Shown here piece by piece: positions 38,073-47,429 of a stretch of 64,000 nt of DNA. Within the stretch, counting starts at the first letter, position 1, and every line of letters begins with the position of its first letter. The notes beneath the pieces were generated by a model that was not told the origin of the DNA, made no database searches, and saw only the letters and a program-made list of their open reading frames with translations. The position numbers and the translations under genes were made by a program. The DNA is taken from positions 29,388-93,387 of the forward strand of contig JANLFM010000004.1 in assembly GCA_024655865.1 (NCBI GenBank), written 5' to 3'. The DNA comes from Caldisericota bacterium (GTDB lineage: Bacteria; Caldisericota; JANLFM01).

Positions 38073-39386
38073 ATGGATCGGCGCAAGGTCCCGATAATAA
38101 TTTTAGCGTCGCTTACCATAGTAGCGATCGGCGTCGCCTTTGTTCTCAGTTTCTGGGGCATAGGGTACGGCCTTCAACCCTTCCCTCTTCCCTCCCACGC
38201 AAAGGTGCTCTTTATCCTCCCCCACCCCGATGACGAGGTCATCACGGCAGGAGGGGTGATCTCTGAGCTGGCGAAGATGGACTGTGAATTGACTTTCGTG
38301 TATCTCACGAACGGCGAGAACTTTGAGTGGGCGGCGGAAGAAGAAGCCGATACCCTCCTCCTCAGGCCTCAGGAATACCTGAAATTTGGCTACGAAAGAC
38401 AAGTGGAAACGGAGAGGGCGCTCGAGGACCTGGGTTTGACCAACCCAAAATTAATTTTTTTGGGCTATCCGGACCGCAACCTGACCGCCCTTTTAAGGGA
38501 ATACTGGTCCTCTCACAATCCCCTCTACAGCAAGCAGCTTAAAACAAATAAAACCCCTTTTTTCAACTCCTTTAATCCCCAGGCTGTCTTTTCTGGAGAA
38601 TGCTTGCTTCAGGACTTAAAAAGGGTGCTCGCGCAGGAACCCTGGGATGTGATTTTCCTTCCCTCTCCCTACGATTCCCATCCGGATCACCGGGCGGCAG
38701 CGGCTTTTTCCCGGATGGCTCTCGAGGAAACGAGGGAGAATTCGGGGAACTCACCCACCCTGGTCTCTTACCTCGTGCACCGCGGGAACTGGCCCGGTCA
38801 GAACGGCAAATCCCGATTCCCCCTTCTTCCCCCAAGCTCCATGAGAAATCAAGAGGAGCTCTGGACGAGTTTCCATCTTACCCCAGAAGCCCTGGTCAGA
38901 AAAGAAAGGGCTCTAAATCAGTACAAAAGTCAGCTCAGAATCTTATCAGGGTACCTTTTTTCCTTCCTCCGGCCCAACGAGCTTTTCTCCCTGGATACCC
39001 CCTTGGTTCTCCAGAACGAGGTGACGGTGTGGGAACCAGCCGCGGATACTTTCTGGCGCACCGTCTTTAAAGGAGCGGACTTCAAATCCCTTTCCTTTTC
39101 CTGGGAGAATGGATTAAAGCTTAAAATTGAGACCTCGGGTTCTTTTCCCAAGACCTTCGATCTGGAAATACACGTTCTTTCTCTTAAAAATGGTGCCTGG
39201 AGCCCGGTGTTCGTCAAAGATGCCTTCCGCAATTTGAAAGAGTTGAAGGGAACGATAGAACGGTCAGGCAAAACGATAGAGGCCTTTATTCCCATGGAAA
39301 GGCCGCAGGCTTTTGTCCTGGCGCTCTCCTCAAGATATTGGGTGAATATCGACCGCAGTGCTTACTGGCTGATCAAGCTCCCTTAG
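38073..39386 (+). CDS. PIG-L family deacetylase with N-terminal membrane anchor
   Basis: A 437-residue protein. Residues 8-28 form a membrane segment. The PIG-L (GlcNAc-PI de-N-acetylase) domain follows with the metal motif LPHPDDEVITAGG and a later PYDSHPDHRAAAA. The last ~120 residues are a separate beta-rich region. Such enzymes remove acetyl groups from N-acetylglucosamine-containing sugars; here the domain should face outward. TAAAAT (38061-38066) ends six bases before the ATG and no ribosome site is present, so the message may be leaderless. It is divergent from rtcB and overlaps the convergent degV-like gene by 14 bases. Confidence 0.82.
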   Translation: MDRRKVPIIILASLTIVAIGVAFVLSFWGIGYGLQPFPLPSHAKVLFILPHPDDEVITAGGVISELAKMDCELTFVYLTNGENFEWAAEEEADTLLLRPQEYLKFGYERQVETERALEDLGLTNPKLIFLGYPDRNLTALLREYWSSHNPLYSKQLKTNKTPFFNSFNPQAVFSGECLLQDLKRVLAQEPWDVIFLPSPYDSHPDHRAAAAFSRMALEETRENSGNSPTLVSYLVHRGNWPGQNGKSRFPLLPPSSMRNQEELWTSFHLTPEALVRKERALNQYKSQLRILSGYLFSFLRPNELFSLDTPLVLQNEVTVWEPAADTFWRTVFKGADFKSLSFSWENGLKLKIETSGSFPKTFDLEIHVLSLKNGAWSPVFVKDAFRNLKELKGTIERSGKTIEAFIPMERPQAFVLALSSRYWVNIDRSAYWLIKLP

Positions 39387-40278
39387 CGCCGTGCCTTCTT
39401 GCCCAGGAGGGAAGCACTCCGGTTTCATCCTCCAGGAAACAGGCAAAGCCCAAAAGGCCAGGACCGGTATGAGTGCTGAGTACTGGTCCCAGGCCAGAAA
39501 TGAAGGCCTCCTCCGGTTTGAGCTTTTGCCTTAAATTTTCTAAGACCTCCCTGGCCTCCTCCAGAGCCTCCGTCTGGTGGATGGCTATTCTCATCCTGGC
39601 TTGCGGATATTCATTTCTGATTTCCTCGAGAATGGCGATCATCCTCGCTCGGGCTGCAGCTTGAGTGCGCACCTTTTCCAAAACCTCGATTTTCCCCTCT
39701 TCTAAAAAGAGAATTGGTTTGATTTTGAGCAAAGTGCCGAGCAGTGCTTGCGCGCCGCCGATCCTTCCTCCTTTGTGTAAGTACTCCAGGGTGTCCACGA
39801 CGAAGATCACCGTTATCCCCTCCCGCACTGCATTTACTCGAGCCAGCACCTCCTCTTTGCTCGCCCCTCCTCTGACCGCCTTCAGGGCTTCCAGCACCAT
39901 AAAGCCCAGGCCCATCCCCGTAAAGAGGGAGTCTACAACTTCAATTTCCCCTCCTACAATTTTCGCCGCCTGCTGAGCTGAGTCTACAGTGCCCGAAAGC
40001 TTAGAGGAAATATGAAGGGAAATTATTGCGGAGCCCTCCTCGACGAGGGGTCTATAGACTTCCAGAAAATCCCCCACAGAGGGCTGGGAGGAGGTGGGTA
40101 GCGTCTTAGATTTTTTCAGCATGGAGAAAAAATCCTCTGTCTTAAGGTTCACCCCTTCCCGATAACTTTTTTCCCCGAAGCTCACGTAAAGGGGAACAAT
40201 GACCAGCTCTGGATACTCCTGGAGTACCTCCGGAGGCAGGTAGCAGGTTGAATCGGTAACTATTCTTATTTTGCTCAT
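39373..40278 (-). CDS. DegV family fatty-acid-binding protein
   Basis: A 301-residue DegV protein. These bind long-chain fatty acids and, in Firmicutes, act with fatty acid kinase (FakB). The N-terminal IVTDSTCYLPPEV, TLPTSSQPSVGDF (lipid phosphate-proximal Thr-Ser), and ISLHISSKLSGT are hallmark segments. It lies alone, convergent with the PIG-L gene, and a repeat copy (40306-40332) is inserted just upstream of its start. Confidence 0.9.
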   Translation of the reverse strand: MSKIRIVTDSTCYLPPEVLQEYPELVIVPLYVSFGEKSYREGVNLKTEDFFSMLKKSKTLPTSSQPSVGDFLEVYRPLVEEGSAIISLHISSKLSGTVDSAQQAAKIVGGEIEVVDSLFTGMGLGFMVLEALKAVRGGASKEEVLARVNAVREGITVIFVVDTLEYLHKGGRIGGAQALLGTLLKIKPILFLEEGKIEVLEKVRTQAAARARMIAILEEIRNEYPQARMRIAIHQTEALEEAREVLENLRQKLKPEEAFISGLGPVLSTHTGPGLLGFACFLEDETGVLPSWARRHGAKGA

Positions 40279-40305
40279 CCTTCATCCCTCTTTCTTCCCC
40301 CTCAT

Positions 40306-40332
40306 GGGGTCAGGTCTTGCAATCCAACAATT
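40306..40332. repeat. Single repeat copy between degV-like and deacetylase genes
   Basis: A full copy of the dispersed repeat (GGGGTCAGGTCTTGCAATCC then AACAATT). It lies between the divergent DegV and deacetylase genes and within the upstream open frame of the latter, so it may have displaced that gene's original start region. Confidence 0.85.
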
Positions 40333-40372
40333 CTTAAATGTATTAATATTAAATGCTAAAAGAGTTTTAAAT

Positions 40373-41326
40373 TTGACGACGGGAAAAATAACAAAGTTCC
40401 TGGTGGCTCTTTGGGATAAGGTGAAAAAGTTTAAATTACGAACTCAGGAGTATTTCGTCATTATTGGGGGCGTGTTAATTCTGGCCCTCATCCTCTACTT
40501 TGTTTTCCACTCTCGCTCTTCTCCCCTTCGGGGCTTTGATTTAAGCCAGGTAATTGGCGCCGGGCATTTGAAAAATTCTTCAAGCCCAACCTCGAGCTCC
40601 CCACCCCCTACCTTTTCCTCTTCCAGGCCGGAGGCTCCATTAATAGCTTTGGTGCTCGACGACAACGGCTACAACCTGGAGCAATCGCGAACCTTCATCG
40701 CCCTCCCCGTTCCCCTCACGCTTTCCGTCCTGCCCTCCCTCAAGTATTCCAGGGAAGTGGCACAGGAAGCTCTTGCTAAGGGTAAAGAAGTTATTTTGCA
40801 TTGTCCCATGGAGTCTCATAAGGGAAACAACTGGTTGGGTCCGGGAGCGATTTTCACCACAATGAGCGATGAGGAAATTAAAAAACAGATCGAGGCCGAC
40901 CTTTACGATGTTCCCGGGGCCACGGGAGTTAATAATCACATGGGCACAAAGGCTACCGAGGACTCGAGGGTGATGAGGGCGCTCCTCTCATATCTCAAAG
41001 AGAGAGGGCTTTTTTTCCTGGACTCCAGGGTGACTTCTGGCTCAAAAGCGCGGGAAATCGGCCTGGAACTGGGAGTTCCCGTTCTGGAAAATGACCTTTC
41101 ATTAGATCACGATCCAGACCCCCAGGCGATCAGGGAAAAGATGAAAAGGCTGGGAGAGATCGCCCGGAAAAGAGGGGTAGCCATCGGCATAGCCCACGTC
41201 TATACCCGGGACATCCTCCCCCTTCTTTCGGAAGGAATAGGTTACTGGGAAGAGGAGGGCTTTCAGATGGTGCGCCTTTCCGAAATTATCCCCTATTGGG
41301 CGCCTTCACCGGGAGGGAAGCCTTGA
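40373..41326 (+). CDS. Divergent polysaccharide deacetylase (YibQ/DUF610 type)
   Basis: A protein of about 317 residues: one membrane segment (VIIGGVLILALILYFVF), a Ser/Pro-rich linker (SSPTSSSPPPTFSSSRPE), and a divergent polysaccharide deacetylase domain with LIALVLDDNGY, HCPMES and the conserved NNHMGTKAT. It should act outside the membrane on cell wall or other glycans. The start is uncertain: the frame runs upstream through the repeat to 40271, but TTG 40373 is the first reasonable start after it; GTG 40403 and 40421 are alternatives. The stop overlaps the next gene. Confidence 0.78.
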   Translation: MTTGKITKFLVALWDKVKKFKLRTQEYFVIIGGVLILALILYFVFHSRSSPLRGFDLSQVIGAGHLKNSSSPTSSSPPPTFSSSRPEAPLIALVLDDNGYNLEQSRTFIALPVPLTLSVLPSLKYSREVAQEALAKGKEVILHCPMESHKGNNWLGPGAIFTTMSDEEIKKQIEADLYDVPGATGVNNHMGTKATEDSRVMRALLSYLKERGLFFLDSRVTSGSKAREIGLELGVPVLENDLSLDHDPDPQAIREKMKRLGEIARKRGVAIGIAHVYTRDILPLLSEGIGYWEEEGFQMVRLSEIIPYWAPSPGGKP

Positions 41327-41928
41327 ACGATCCCACGCTTCTCATTGAGGAGCTCCTAAAGAAGATCCGTTCCTGTCGCGCCTGCCAAGAAAAGGGGTAT
41401 ATTCCGGAAGCCAGACCCGTCTTCTCCCCGGTCTACCCCTCTTCCTGGATGCTCATCGGACAGGCCCCGGGGAAGGTGGAGCAGGAATCCGGGCTTCCCT
41501 TTATGGGACGGGCGGGAAGAAATCTTTTCCGCTGGTTCAAAGAGATCGGATGGGAGGAAAGGGGCTTTCGGAGGTCCGTTTACATGACCTCGGTCACAAG
41601 GTGCTGGCCGGGGAAGCAAGCGCGAACGAGTGGAGACAGGGCGCCTTCCCGAAAGGAGATCGACCTCTGCCTCCCGTTCCTCATGGAGGAAATAGAACTG
41701 GTCTCACCCAGAGTGGTGATCCTTGTGGGGAAGCTGGCCGTGAAAGTGTTCCTGAATATTGATAAACTGGAAGATGCGGTGGGGAAAAAATTCCAGCAAA
41801 AGGGCAGGATCTGGATTCCTCTTCCCCACCCTTCCGGGGCGAGCAGGTGGTTGAATCCCGAGGAAAATAAGGCCCGACTCCGGGAGGCTTTGAGAATTAT
41901 AAAGGAGCTCAGGGATGCTGGAAATTGA
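41323..41928 (+). CDS. Uracil-DNA glycosylase superfamily protein
   Basis: A 201-residue protein of the uracil-DNA glycosylase superfamily (family 4/5-like), removing uracil from DNA. GQAPGKVEQESGLPFMGRAG is the first active-site motif and PLPHPSGASRW the second. Four cysteines (CRAC near the N terminus, then CWP and DLC) fit an iron-sulfur cluster as in family 4. TTG 41323 has GGAGG six bases upstream and overlaps the previous TGA; a TTG at 41296 is less likely. Confidence 0.85.
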   Translation: MNDPTLLIEELLKKIRSCRACQEKGYIPEARPVFSPVYPSSWMLIGQAPGKVEQESGLPFMGRAGRNLFRWFKEIGWEERGFRRSVYMTSVTRCWPGKQARTSGDRAPSRKEIDLCLPFLMEEIELVSPRVVILVGKLAVKVFLNIDKLEDAVGKKFQQKGRIWIPLPHPSGASRWLNPEENKARLREALRIIKELRDAGN

Positions 41929-42457
41929 TGATTCCGGATGGGGTTGCCCCGTGGGCGGGGTTTTGATCGGAGTGCTCCGCAGGGAAACCGAGGAATACCT
42001 GACAGGCATCATTCCTGTCTCTTACTTCCAGGAGGAGTTCAAGAAGGGATCATACCTTCTGAAGGCTCGTAGCCTTACTAAAAACCTGATGGGGATGCTT
42101 AAGGTCGGGCCGAGGGAGCAGATTATCGTTTGCCCCGGCCCCCTTTTCCGGGAGTTTCGGACCTTCCTTTATGAAAAGGGATTCAACTTCCAGGTGCGCA
42201 CGATCGGGGACCCCTTGCAGTCTCTCCTTCAAAAATCCTTTGCCCAATATCTGAATAGCCTGGGAGTTCCTCCCGAAGTTCTCGCACAGGGATCCACTCA
42301 TCCCTCAAAAAGGTTCCGCGCGCTACTTAAATGGGTAGCGGAAAACTACAATGAGCGTATCAGGCTCTGCAAAACTGGATGGTCCTCCTGGGAAAAATGG
42401 GAGGAGCTCATCCTTAAGGAGATCCACTCCTCAAACGAGGAGTCCTATTTCACATGA
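41915..42457 (+). CDS. Uncharacterised protein beginning with a DDSGWG motif
   Basis: A 180-residue soluble protein. I cannot name its family with confidence. It opens MLEIDDSGWGCPVGGVLIGV, where an Asp-rich strand followed by Gly-rich turns recalls the first strand of RNase H-like folds. The rest is mixed alpha/beta with a basic C-terminal part. It overlaps the uracil-DNA glycosylase-like gene by 14 bases, so the two are translated from one message, and a nucleic-acid role is possible. Its 3' end overlaps the convergent gene at 42450. Confidence 0.55.
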   Translation: MLEIDDSGWGCPVGGVLIGVLRRETEEYLTGIIPVSYFQEEFKKGSYLLKARSLTKNLMGMLKVGPREQIIVCPGPLFREFRTFLYEKGFNFQVRTIGDPLQSLLQKSFAQYLNSLGVPPEVLAQGSTHPSKRFRALLKWVAENYNERIRLCKTGWSSWEKWEELILKEIHSSNEESYFT

Positions 42458-42674
42458 CCATGCAGGTCATGGTGGCAACCACGCCCTCAATCTGGTGAAT
42501 CTTGGAGGTAATCAAATTGGACATCACCGAGGGATCCTCTGTCTCCACCACCGCAATCACATCGTAGGGACCGGTCACCACATCAGCCACTTTCACCTCG
42601 GGCAGGGCCAGAAGCTCCTTCTGCACATGAGGAATAGAACCCACTTCCGCATCAATAAGAACGTATGCCTTCAT
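42450..42674 (-). CDS. Stand-alone Lrp/AsnC ligand-binding (RAM) domain protein
   Basis: A 74-residue protein consisting only of the alpha/beta ligand-binding domain of Lrp/AsnC regulators (AYVLIDAEVGSIPHVQKELL, VTGPYDVIAVVE). The DNA-binding helix-turn-helix is absent. Such stand-alone domains bind amino acids and may modulate other proteins. ATG 42674 has AAGGAGG upstream; the longer frame to 42716 is not needed. Confidence 0.85.
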   Translation of the reverse strand: MKAYVLIDAEVGSIPHVQKELLALPEVKVADVVTGPYDVIAVVETEDPSVMSNLITSKIHQIEGVVATMTCMVM

Positions 42675-42726
42675 TTCTTTCCCTCCTTTTCCTCTATTGT
42701 AAAGGCAAGGAAGCAATTCCTACAAG

Positions 42727-44019
42727 TCAAGGGGTCAAACGATTTATATCACGGGGAAAGAGGCAGGCTTGCCTGATGTTTTCGAGATCCAGAAGCCTTG
42801 CTGTAATTCGTTCCGCACCGATAGCCAGCCCACCGTGGGGAGGCATTCCGTACTTGAAGGGTTCCAGGTAAAAATCAAAGCTCTCCGGATCGAGTCCAAA
42901 TTTTTTGATATTCTGGACGAGCAGTCCGTAGTCATGAATTCGCTGGCCTCCAGTGGTGACCTCCATTCCCCGAAAGAGGAGGTCAAAGCTCCTCGTGATT
43001 GAGGGATTATCCTTATCGGGCATGGCGTACATTGGGCGCAAGGAGACCGGGTAACTGGTGACGAAGAGGAACTCGGAGTTCAGCTCCGACAGGGCGAACT
43101 CGCTGAGTAACTTTTCCGCTTCTGGATCGAGGTCGTCCTCTTCCTCCAGGTGCTTCCCGTATTTTTTCCTCAAGACCTCCTTGGCCTCAGAGAGGGTGAG
43201 CTGGGGGATGCTCTCCTGCGGCTCGGGAATCTTCGCTTGGAGCAGTCTAATCTCCCGGGAGCAGTTTTCCCTGATTCGGGAAAGAGCGTAAGCCAGAAGA
43301 CGCATCTCCAATTCCATGACGTCCTGCTCGTCCTTGATGAAACCCATCTCGTAATCTAAACTAAGGTACTCGTTGATGTGTCGGGAGGTAGCGTGAGGTT
43401 CCGCCCTGTAAACGTGACCCACCTCGAAAACTCGTCCAAAAACCCCAACCATCATTTGTTTGTAAAATTGCGGGCTCTGAGCCAGATAGGCTTTTTTCCC
43501 CATGTAATCGATGGGGAAAAGGGAGGCTCCTCCCTCAGTACCGGTGGCCACAATCTTGGGGGAGAAGATCTCAGTGAAGCCCTCCCCGCGCAGGAAGTCA
43601 CGGAAGGAACTCACGAATTCAGCCTCTATTCTGAAAATGGCCCTTTGTCTGGGATGGCGCAAGCTGAGGGGGCGATGATCAAGGATCAAACTCAAGCTGA
43701 CCTCCAGTTCCTTCTTGTTCAGCTCGAAGGGCGGCAATTCCAGGGCTTTTGAGAGCAATTCCACTGATTGGGCGTGGACCTCAAGGCCCAAGGGAGCCCT
43801 AGGCTCGCTTACCACCTGTCCCTGGATGCGCACCGCGCTCTCTACGGGAAGGTCCCTCACGGTTTCCGCTTCGGGGATAACGACCTGCACGACGTCCCAG
43901 GGGTCACGCAGGAGAAGGAAAGCGAATGCGCCCATATCCCTGATCCTGTGCACCCACCCCGTAAGGATCACTGTCTCTCCGACGAATTTTTCCAGGTAGC
44001 GGGAGTCCGCCTGCTTCAT
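42727..44019 (-). CDS. aspS: Aspartyl-tRNA synthetase, archaeal-type
   Basis: A 430-residue class IIb synthetase. An OB-fold anticodon-binding domain ([22 protein letters not shown]) is followed by the catalytic core with [24 protein letters not shown]-type motif 2 region and [13 protein letters not shown] (motif 3). The absence of the large bacterial GAD insertion marks the archaeal/eukaryal form, which is often non-discriminating and can make Asp-tRNA-Asn. Its ATG overlaps the metK stop by four bases, so the two are co-transcribed. Confidence 0.92.
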   Translation of the reverse strand: MKQADSRYLEKFVGETVILTGWVHRIRDMGAFAFLLLRDPWDVVQVVIPEAETVRDLPVESAVRIQGQVVSEPRAPLGLEVHAQSVELLSKALELPPFELNKKELEVSLSLILDHRPLSLRHPRQRAIFRIEAEFVSSFRDFLRGEGFTEIFSPKIVATGTEGGASLFPIDYMGKKAYLAQSPQFYKQMMVGVFGRVFEVGHVYRAEPHATSRHINEYLSLDYEMGFIKDEQDVMELEMRLLAYALSRIRENCSREIRLLQAKIPEPQESIPQLTLSEAKEVLRKKYGKHLEEEDDLDPEAEKLLSEFALSELNSEFLFVTSYPVSLRPMYAMPDKDNPSITRSFDLLFRGMEVTTGGQRIHDYGLLVQNIKKFGLDPESFDFYLEPFKYGMPPHGGLAIGAERITARLLDLENIRQACLFPRDINRLTP

Positions 44020-45212
44020 AGACCTCTTACCTCTTTCAGGAGCTCATCCACCCTGTCAGTTCGTTCCCAAGGGAAAAGCACGTCCTGCCGACCAAAGTGT
44101 CCGTATGCGGCGGTTTTCCGGTAAATAGGTTTCAAAAGGTCCAGTTGATCAATAATCGCTTTGGGGCGGAGGTCAAAGACCTTGAGGATCGCTTTCTGAA
44201 TTTTATCCTCAGGGACCTTTGCCGTGCCGAAGCTATCGGTGAACACCGAGACCGGCCTGGCCACGCCAATGGCGTAAGAGACCTGGATTTCAAAGACGTC
44301 CGCCAGACCCGCGGCAACCACATTTTTAGCAATGTAGCGGGCCATATAGGCTCCAGAGCGATCGACCTTTGTGGGGTCCTTTCCCGAGAAGCACCCTCCT
44401 CCGTGAGCCCCCTTTCCGCCATAGGTATCCTGGATAATTTTTCTCCCCGTGAGCCCCACATCGGCCACAGGCCCTCCAGTTACAAATCTTCCCGTGGGGT
44501 TGACATAAATTATCGTTTGCTCATCTAACAGCTCCGGAGGAATTACGCGCTTAATCACCTTTTCCCTTATATCTTCGTCTATGCGTTCTCGAGTGATCTC
44601 CTCGTTGTGTTGTGTGGATACGATGATTGTGTGCACTCTATAAGGGACATTTTTTCTGTATTCCACAGTCACCTGGGTCTTTCCGTCAGGCCTCAAGTAG
44701 GGAAGCCTGCCGCTTTTTCTTTCCTCAGCAAGGGCGAAGGAAAGGCGATGTGCCAGGAATATAGGCATGGGCATTAGTGCCGGGGTTTCATTGCAGGCAT
44801 AGCCCACCACCATCCCGGAATCCCCGGCCCCGATCTCGTCATAATGGTCCTGAGCGATCCCCAGTCTCACTTCCTGAGATTTGTCCACCCCCATAGCGAT
44901 GTCGGGGGATTGTTTGTCCAGGGAAATCAAGACGGCGCAGGTGGAGGCATCAAAACCCAGGTCCGGGGAATTATACCCAATCTCTCTGACCGTTCTCCTG
45001 ACTACTTCAGGGTAATCCACCATGGCCGTGGTCGTAATTTCCCCGGCTACAAACACTAAACCGGTAGAAACCATGACCTCACAGGCGACCCTGGCTTTAG
45101 GGTCCTGAATCAATATCTCGTCCAGAATAGCGTCGGAAATCTGGTCCGCTATCTTATCTGGATGTCCCTCAGTCACAGATTCGGAGGTAAACAAATATTT
45201 CTCCTGATTCAT
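44016..45212 (-). CDS. metK: S-adenosylmethionine synthetase
   Basis: A 398-residue enzyme that makes S-adenosylmethionine from methionine and ATP. The N-terminal [25 protein letters not shown] region, [12 protein letters not shown] and [16 protein letters not shown] are all classic, and the length is normal. No SAM riboswitch was seen in the short upstream region. aspS follows with a 4-base overlap. Confidence 0.95.
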   Translation of the reverse strand: MNQEKYLFTSESVTEGHPDKIADQISDAILDEILIQDPKARVACEVMVSTGLVFVAGEITTTAMVDYPEVVRRTVREIGYNSPDLGFDASTCAVLISLDKQSPDIAMGVDKSQEVRLGIAQDHYDEIGAGDSGMVVGYACNETPALMPMPIFLAHRLSFALAEERKSGRLPYLRPDGKTQVTVEYRKNVPYRVHTIIVSTQHNEEITRERIDEDIREKVIKRVIPPELLDEQTIIYVNPTGRFVTGGPVADVGLTGRKIIQDTYGGKGAHGGGCFSGKDPTKVDRSGAYMARYIAKNVVAAGLADVFEIQVSYAIGVARPVSVFTDSFGTAKVPEDKIQKAILKVFDLRPKAIIDQLDLLKPIYRKTAAYGHFGRQDVLFPWERTDRVDELLKEVRGL

Positions 45213-45287
45213 ACTTGGCCTCCTTAAAAGATTCCCATAAATTAGCGCAAAATTGTCGCTATGACAAGGGGGAAGCGCCCAATCCTG

Positions 45288-45929
45288 TCAGATGGAGATC
45301 CGTCCCCAGATCCTGTTCAAGCTGTCCAGAGTAGCTTTGACTACAGCTTCCAGATAGTTGTTCTTCACAAAGGCCGAACCGGTCAGGGTTTGCTCTCCGT
45401 ATGAGGAACAGACGCTAACGCAGACCACAATCAACGCTCTATCCTGTATGGTGAGTTCCTGGCACCCTAAGAGGGAAAGGCTGAATGATTCCTTGAGAAA
45501 GCCCTCTAAGGCCCTCAGCGTGGCCTGGGAAATGAGCATGCGCACGAAGGCTGCCGTGTTTGGGCCCGAGGCCTCTCCCCAAAAATGATCGCCTCTCCAG
45601 GAAAGACAAACCCTCACCTGGGCGTGATCTGCAGAGGTCTCAAAAGAAACTTTGTCCACCTTGGGCCTACCCCAGCTCTGAGCGAGGTCTCGGGAATTCC
45701 AAACGGCGATGTTAATTACTGCGGGATCAAGGTCGTCACCCATGAGTTCTGATACGAGCTGAGAGATCTCTCTCCTCCATTGAGAATAATTGCGGGAATT
45801 ATCTACGATGAGGTTCAGCGCCTCAAGCTTGTTTTCTGTTCCAAATTTGGAGGATACGGCCAGGATTCCTTCGATGCTCCTCAGCTTTTCCTCCAAGATT
45901 TGCTTTATTTCCATGCTTTCCCGGCCCAT
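45288..45929 (-). CDS. Uncharacterised alpha/beta protein, paralog of the protein at 21963-22598
   Basis: A soluble 213-residue protein of unknown function. It shares the domain order of the 211-residue protein at 21963: an N-terminal helix with a GIL/SVL turn, LVSELMGDDLDPAVINIAV, then RMLISQATLRALEGFL, IVVCVSVCSSYGEQTLTGSA and AVVKATLDSLNRIW. Two starts are possible: ATG 45929, only ten bases after TATAAT (45945-45940), which would make a nearly leaderless message, or ATG 45914 with a weak GGGA. The transposase locus begins 45 bases upstream. Confidence 0.6.
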   Translation of the reverse strand: MGRESMEIKQILEEKLRSIEGILAVSSKFGTENKLEALNLIVDNSRNYSQWRREISQLVSELMGDDLDPAVINIAVWNSRDLAQSWGRPKVDKVSFETSADHAQVRVCLSWRGDHFWGEASGPNTAAFVRMLISQATLRALEGFLKESFSLSLLGCQELTIQDRALIVVCVSVCSSYGEQTLTGSAFVKNNYLEAVVKATLDSLNRIWGRISI

Positions 45930-46019
45930 AATTTTAAATATTATACCATAAATCCCACCCCCTCTGAGCTCTGAGGGTCAGGTCTTGCAATCCAACAATG
46001 AAGAGGATAAACTTTAACC

Positions 46020-46862
46020 ATGGCCAGACCACTGAGAATCGAATATCCCGGAGCTGTATACCACGTCACCTCTCGGGGTAACGCCCGCCAGGATATATTC
46101 CTGGACTCAAAGGATCGAGAACTTTTCCTCAAAACGCTCGCCGAGGTTGTCGATGAGTTTAACTGGCTCTGTCACGCCTATTGCCTCATGGATAACCACT
46201 ACCATCTCCTTCTGGAAACTCCGGACGCCAATCTCTCCCGGGGCATGCGCCAGTTGAACGGGGTTTACACTCAAATATTCAACCGCAGGCATAATACTTT
46301 TGGCCATCTCTTTCAGGGCCGCTACAAGGCAATCCTGGTAGAAAAGGAACGCTACCTCCTGGCGCTCTGTCGGTACATTGTCCTCAACCCCGTGCGCTCC
46401 GGAAAAGCGAAAGAGGTTCAAGATTGGGCCTGGAGCAGCTATCAAGCCACGGCCGGCCTCGCTCCGCCCCCTCCATTCCTTGTTACCGATTGGATTTTGG
46501 GGCAATTTGCACCCGAGAAGAATAAGGCCCAGGCACTCTATCGCCAGTTTGTAAATTCCTGGCCGGGCACCTCTCCCTGGGATGATCTCCGCGGACAGAT
46601 TTATTTGGGGAGCGAGAGGTTCATTAAGGATCTTGCCAATGGGAATGCCCTTGCCAAAGGAAATGCCCTTACTGAGGTTCCCCGCTTCCAGAGGAACGTG
46701 AACCGGCTCGGGCTCGAGGAAATTTTTGCAGGACGACCCCAGGAGGAGGCGATTGCCCTGGCTTATCGGGAACATGGCTACACGATGAAGGAGATCGCCG
46801 CATACTTGGGAGTTCATTACGCTACTGTCAGCAGGCGCTTACGGCGCTCCCGCCCCCTGTAG
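46020..46862 (+). CDS. REP-associated tyrosine transposase (IS200-like Y1, RAYT)
   Basis: A 280-residue single-strand DNA transposase. The N terminus MARPLRIEYPGAVYHVTSRG is the signature of RAYT proteins. MDNHYHLLLET has the HUH metal motif (His-Tyr-His here), and the catalytic Tyr is in CRYIVLNPVRSG. The C-terminal ~60 residues form a helix-turn-helix (MKEIAAYLGVHYATVSRRLR). An internal repeat NGNALAKGNAL is visible near residue 205. It is flanked by inverted copies of the dispersed repeat, as expected for a RAYT and its REP targets. The gene looks intact. Confidence 0.9.
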   Translation: MARPLRIEYPGAVYHVTSRGNARQDIFLDSKDRELFLKTLAEVVDEFNWLCHAYCLMDNHYHLLLETPDANLSRGMRQLNGVYTQIFNRRHNTFGHLFQGRYKAILVEKERYLLALCRYIVLNPVRSGKAKEVQDWAWSSYQATAGLAPPPPFLVTDWILGQFAPEKNKAQALYRQFVNSWPGTSPWDDLRGQIYLGSERFIKDLANGNALAKGNALTEVPRFQRNVNRLGLEEIFAGRPQEEAIALAYREHGYTMKEIAAYLGVHYATVSRRLRRSRPL

Positions 46863-46988
46863 GATATTGGATTTTCGATACAGTTCTTATCCTGACTGCC
46901 TTTAAAGAGGAGGGACCGAAGGGAACACGACTTTGTAAGCGGTATGGGCGCCTCTGTCAGGAGCGACTTTGTAAACGAAATGGCTCGA

Positions 46989-47098
46989 CTTTGTCGGTGG
47001 CGTGACTCGCTTTTGTAAGCAGCACGGGCACCCTTTTTCGGTGTAATGACCCCCCTTTGTCGGTGGCGTGACTCGCTTTTGTAAGTGGCACGGGCGCC
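46989..47098 (+). repeat. 44-bp direct repeat downstream of the transposase
   Basis: Two copies starting CTTTGTCGGTGGCGTGACTC at 46989 and 47055 (66 bp apart) match over about 44 bp with only a few changes near the end. Shorter related pieces such as GACTTTGTAA and CTCTGTCAG occur nearby, giving a degenerate repeat field between 46925 and 47165. Confidence 0.7.
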
Positions 47099-47334
47099 TC
47101 TGTCAGGGAAAACGCTCGGCCTTCTCGTCTCTGTCAGTGGCATGACCCCCTTATCAGCGGCCTGACCGGCGAAGAGAGGCTTATGGAGAGCCAATCCTAG
47201 CCTTCTCTTCCTATCCCACAGTTTCCTCAGGCGGCTGATTTTGGGCCGGTTCTGGTTATATCCACCTGGCCTGTTCGGCTCCTTGCAGAAAGGGGCCCTT
47301 GGCAAAAGACCCTGAGGTGCGAGGCTGAAATTTG

Positions 47335-47429
47335 ATCCGCAGAGGATCCCCGCTTCCGCAGAAGCTCCTTGCATCCGCGAAGAGCCCTTGCATCCGCAGA
47401 AGCTCCCTGCACTCGCAGAGGATCCCCCG
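47335..47429 (+). repeat. Five tandem 19-bp units
   Basis: Five contiguous units of exactly 19 bp with consensus ATCCGCAGAAGCTCCTTGC occupy 47335-47429. Units 2 and 4 are closest to the consensus. There are no spacers, so this is a minisatellite and not a CRISPR array. Confidence 0.75.

Noticed and set aside
46107-46817. 236-codon minus-strand frame inside the transposase gene
   Set aside because: It is a shadow of the RAYT coding strand.
47335-47429. CRISPR array
   Set aside because: The 19-bp units are contiguous without spacers and no cas gene is present.
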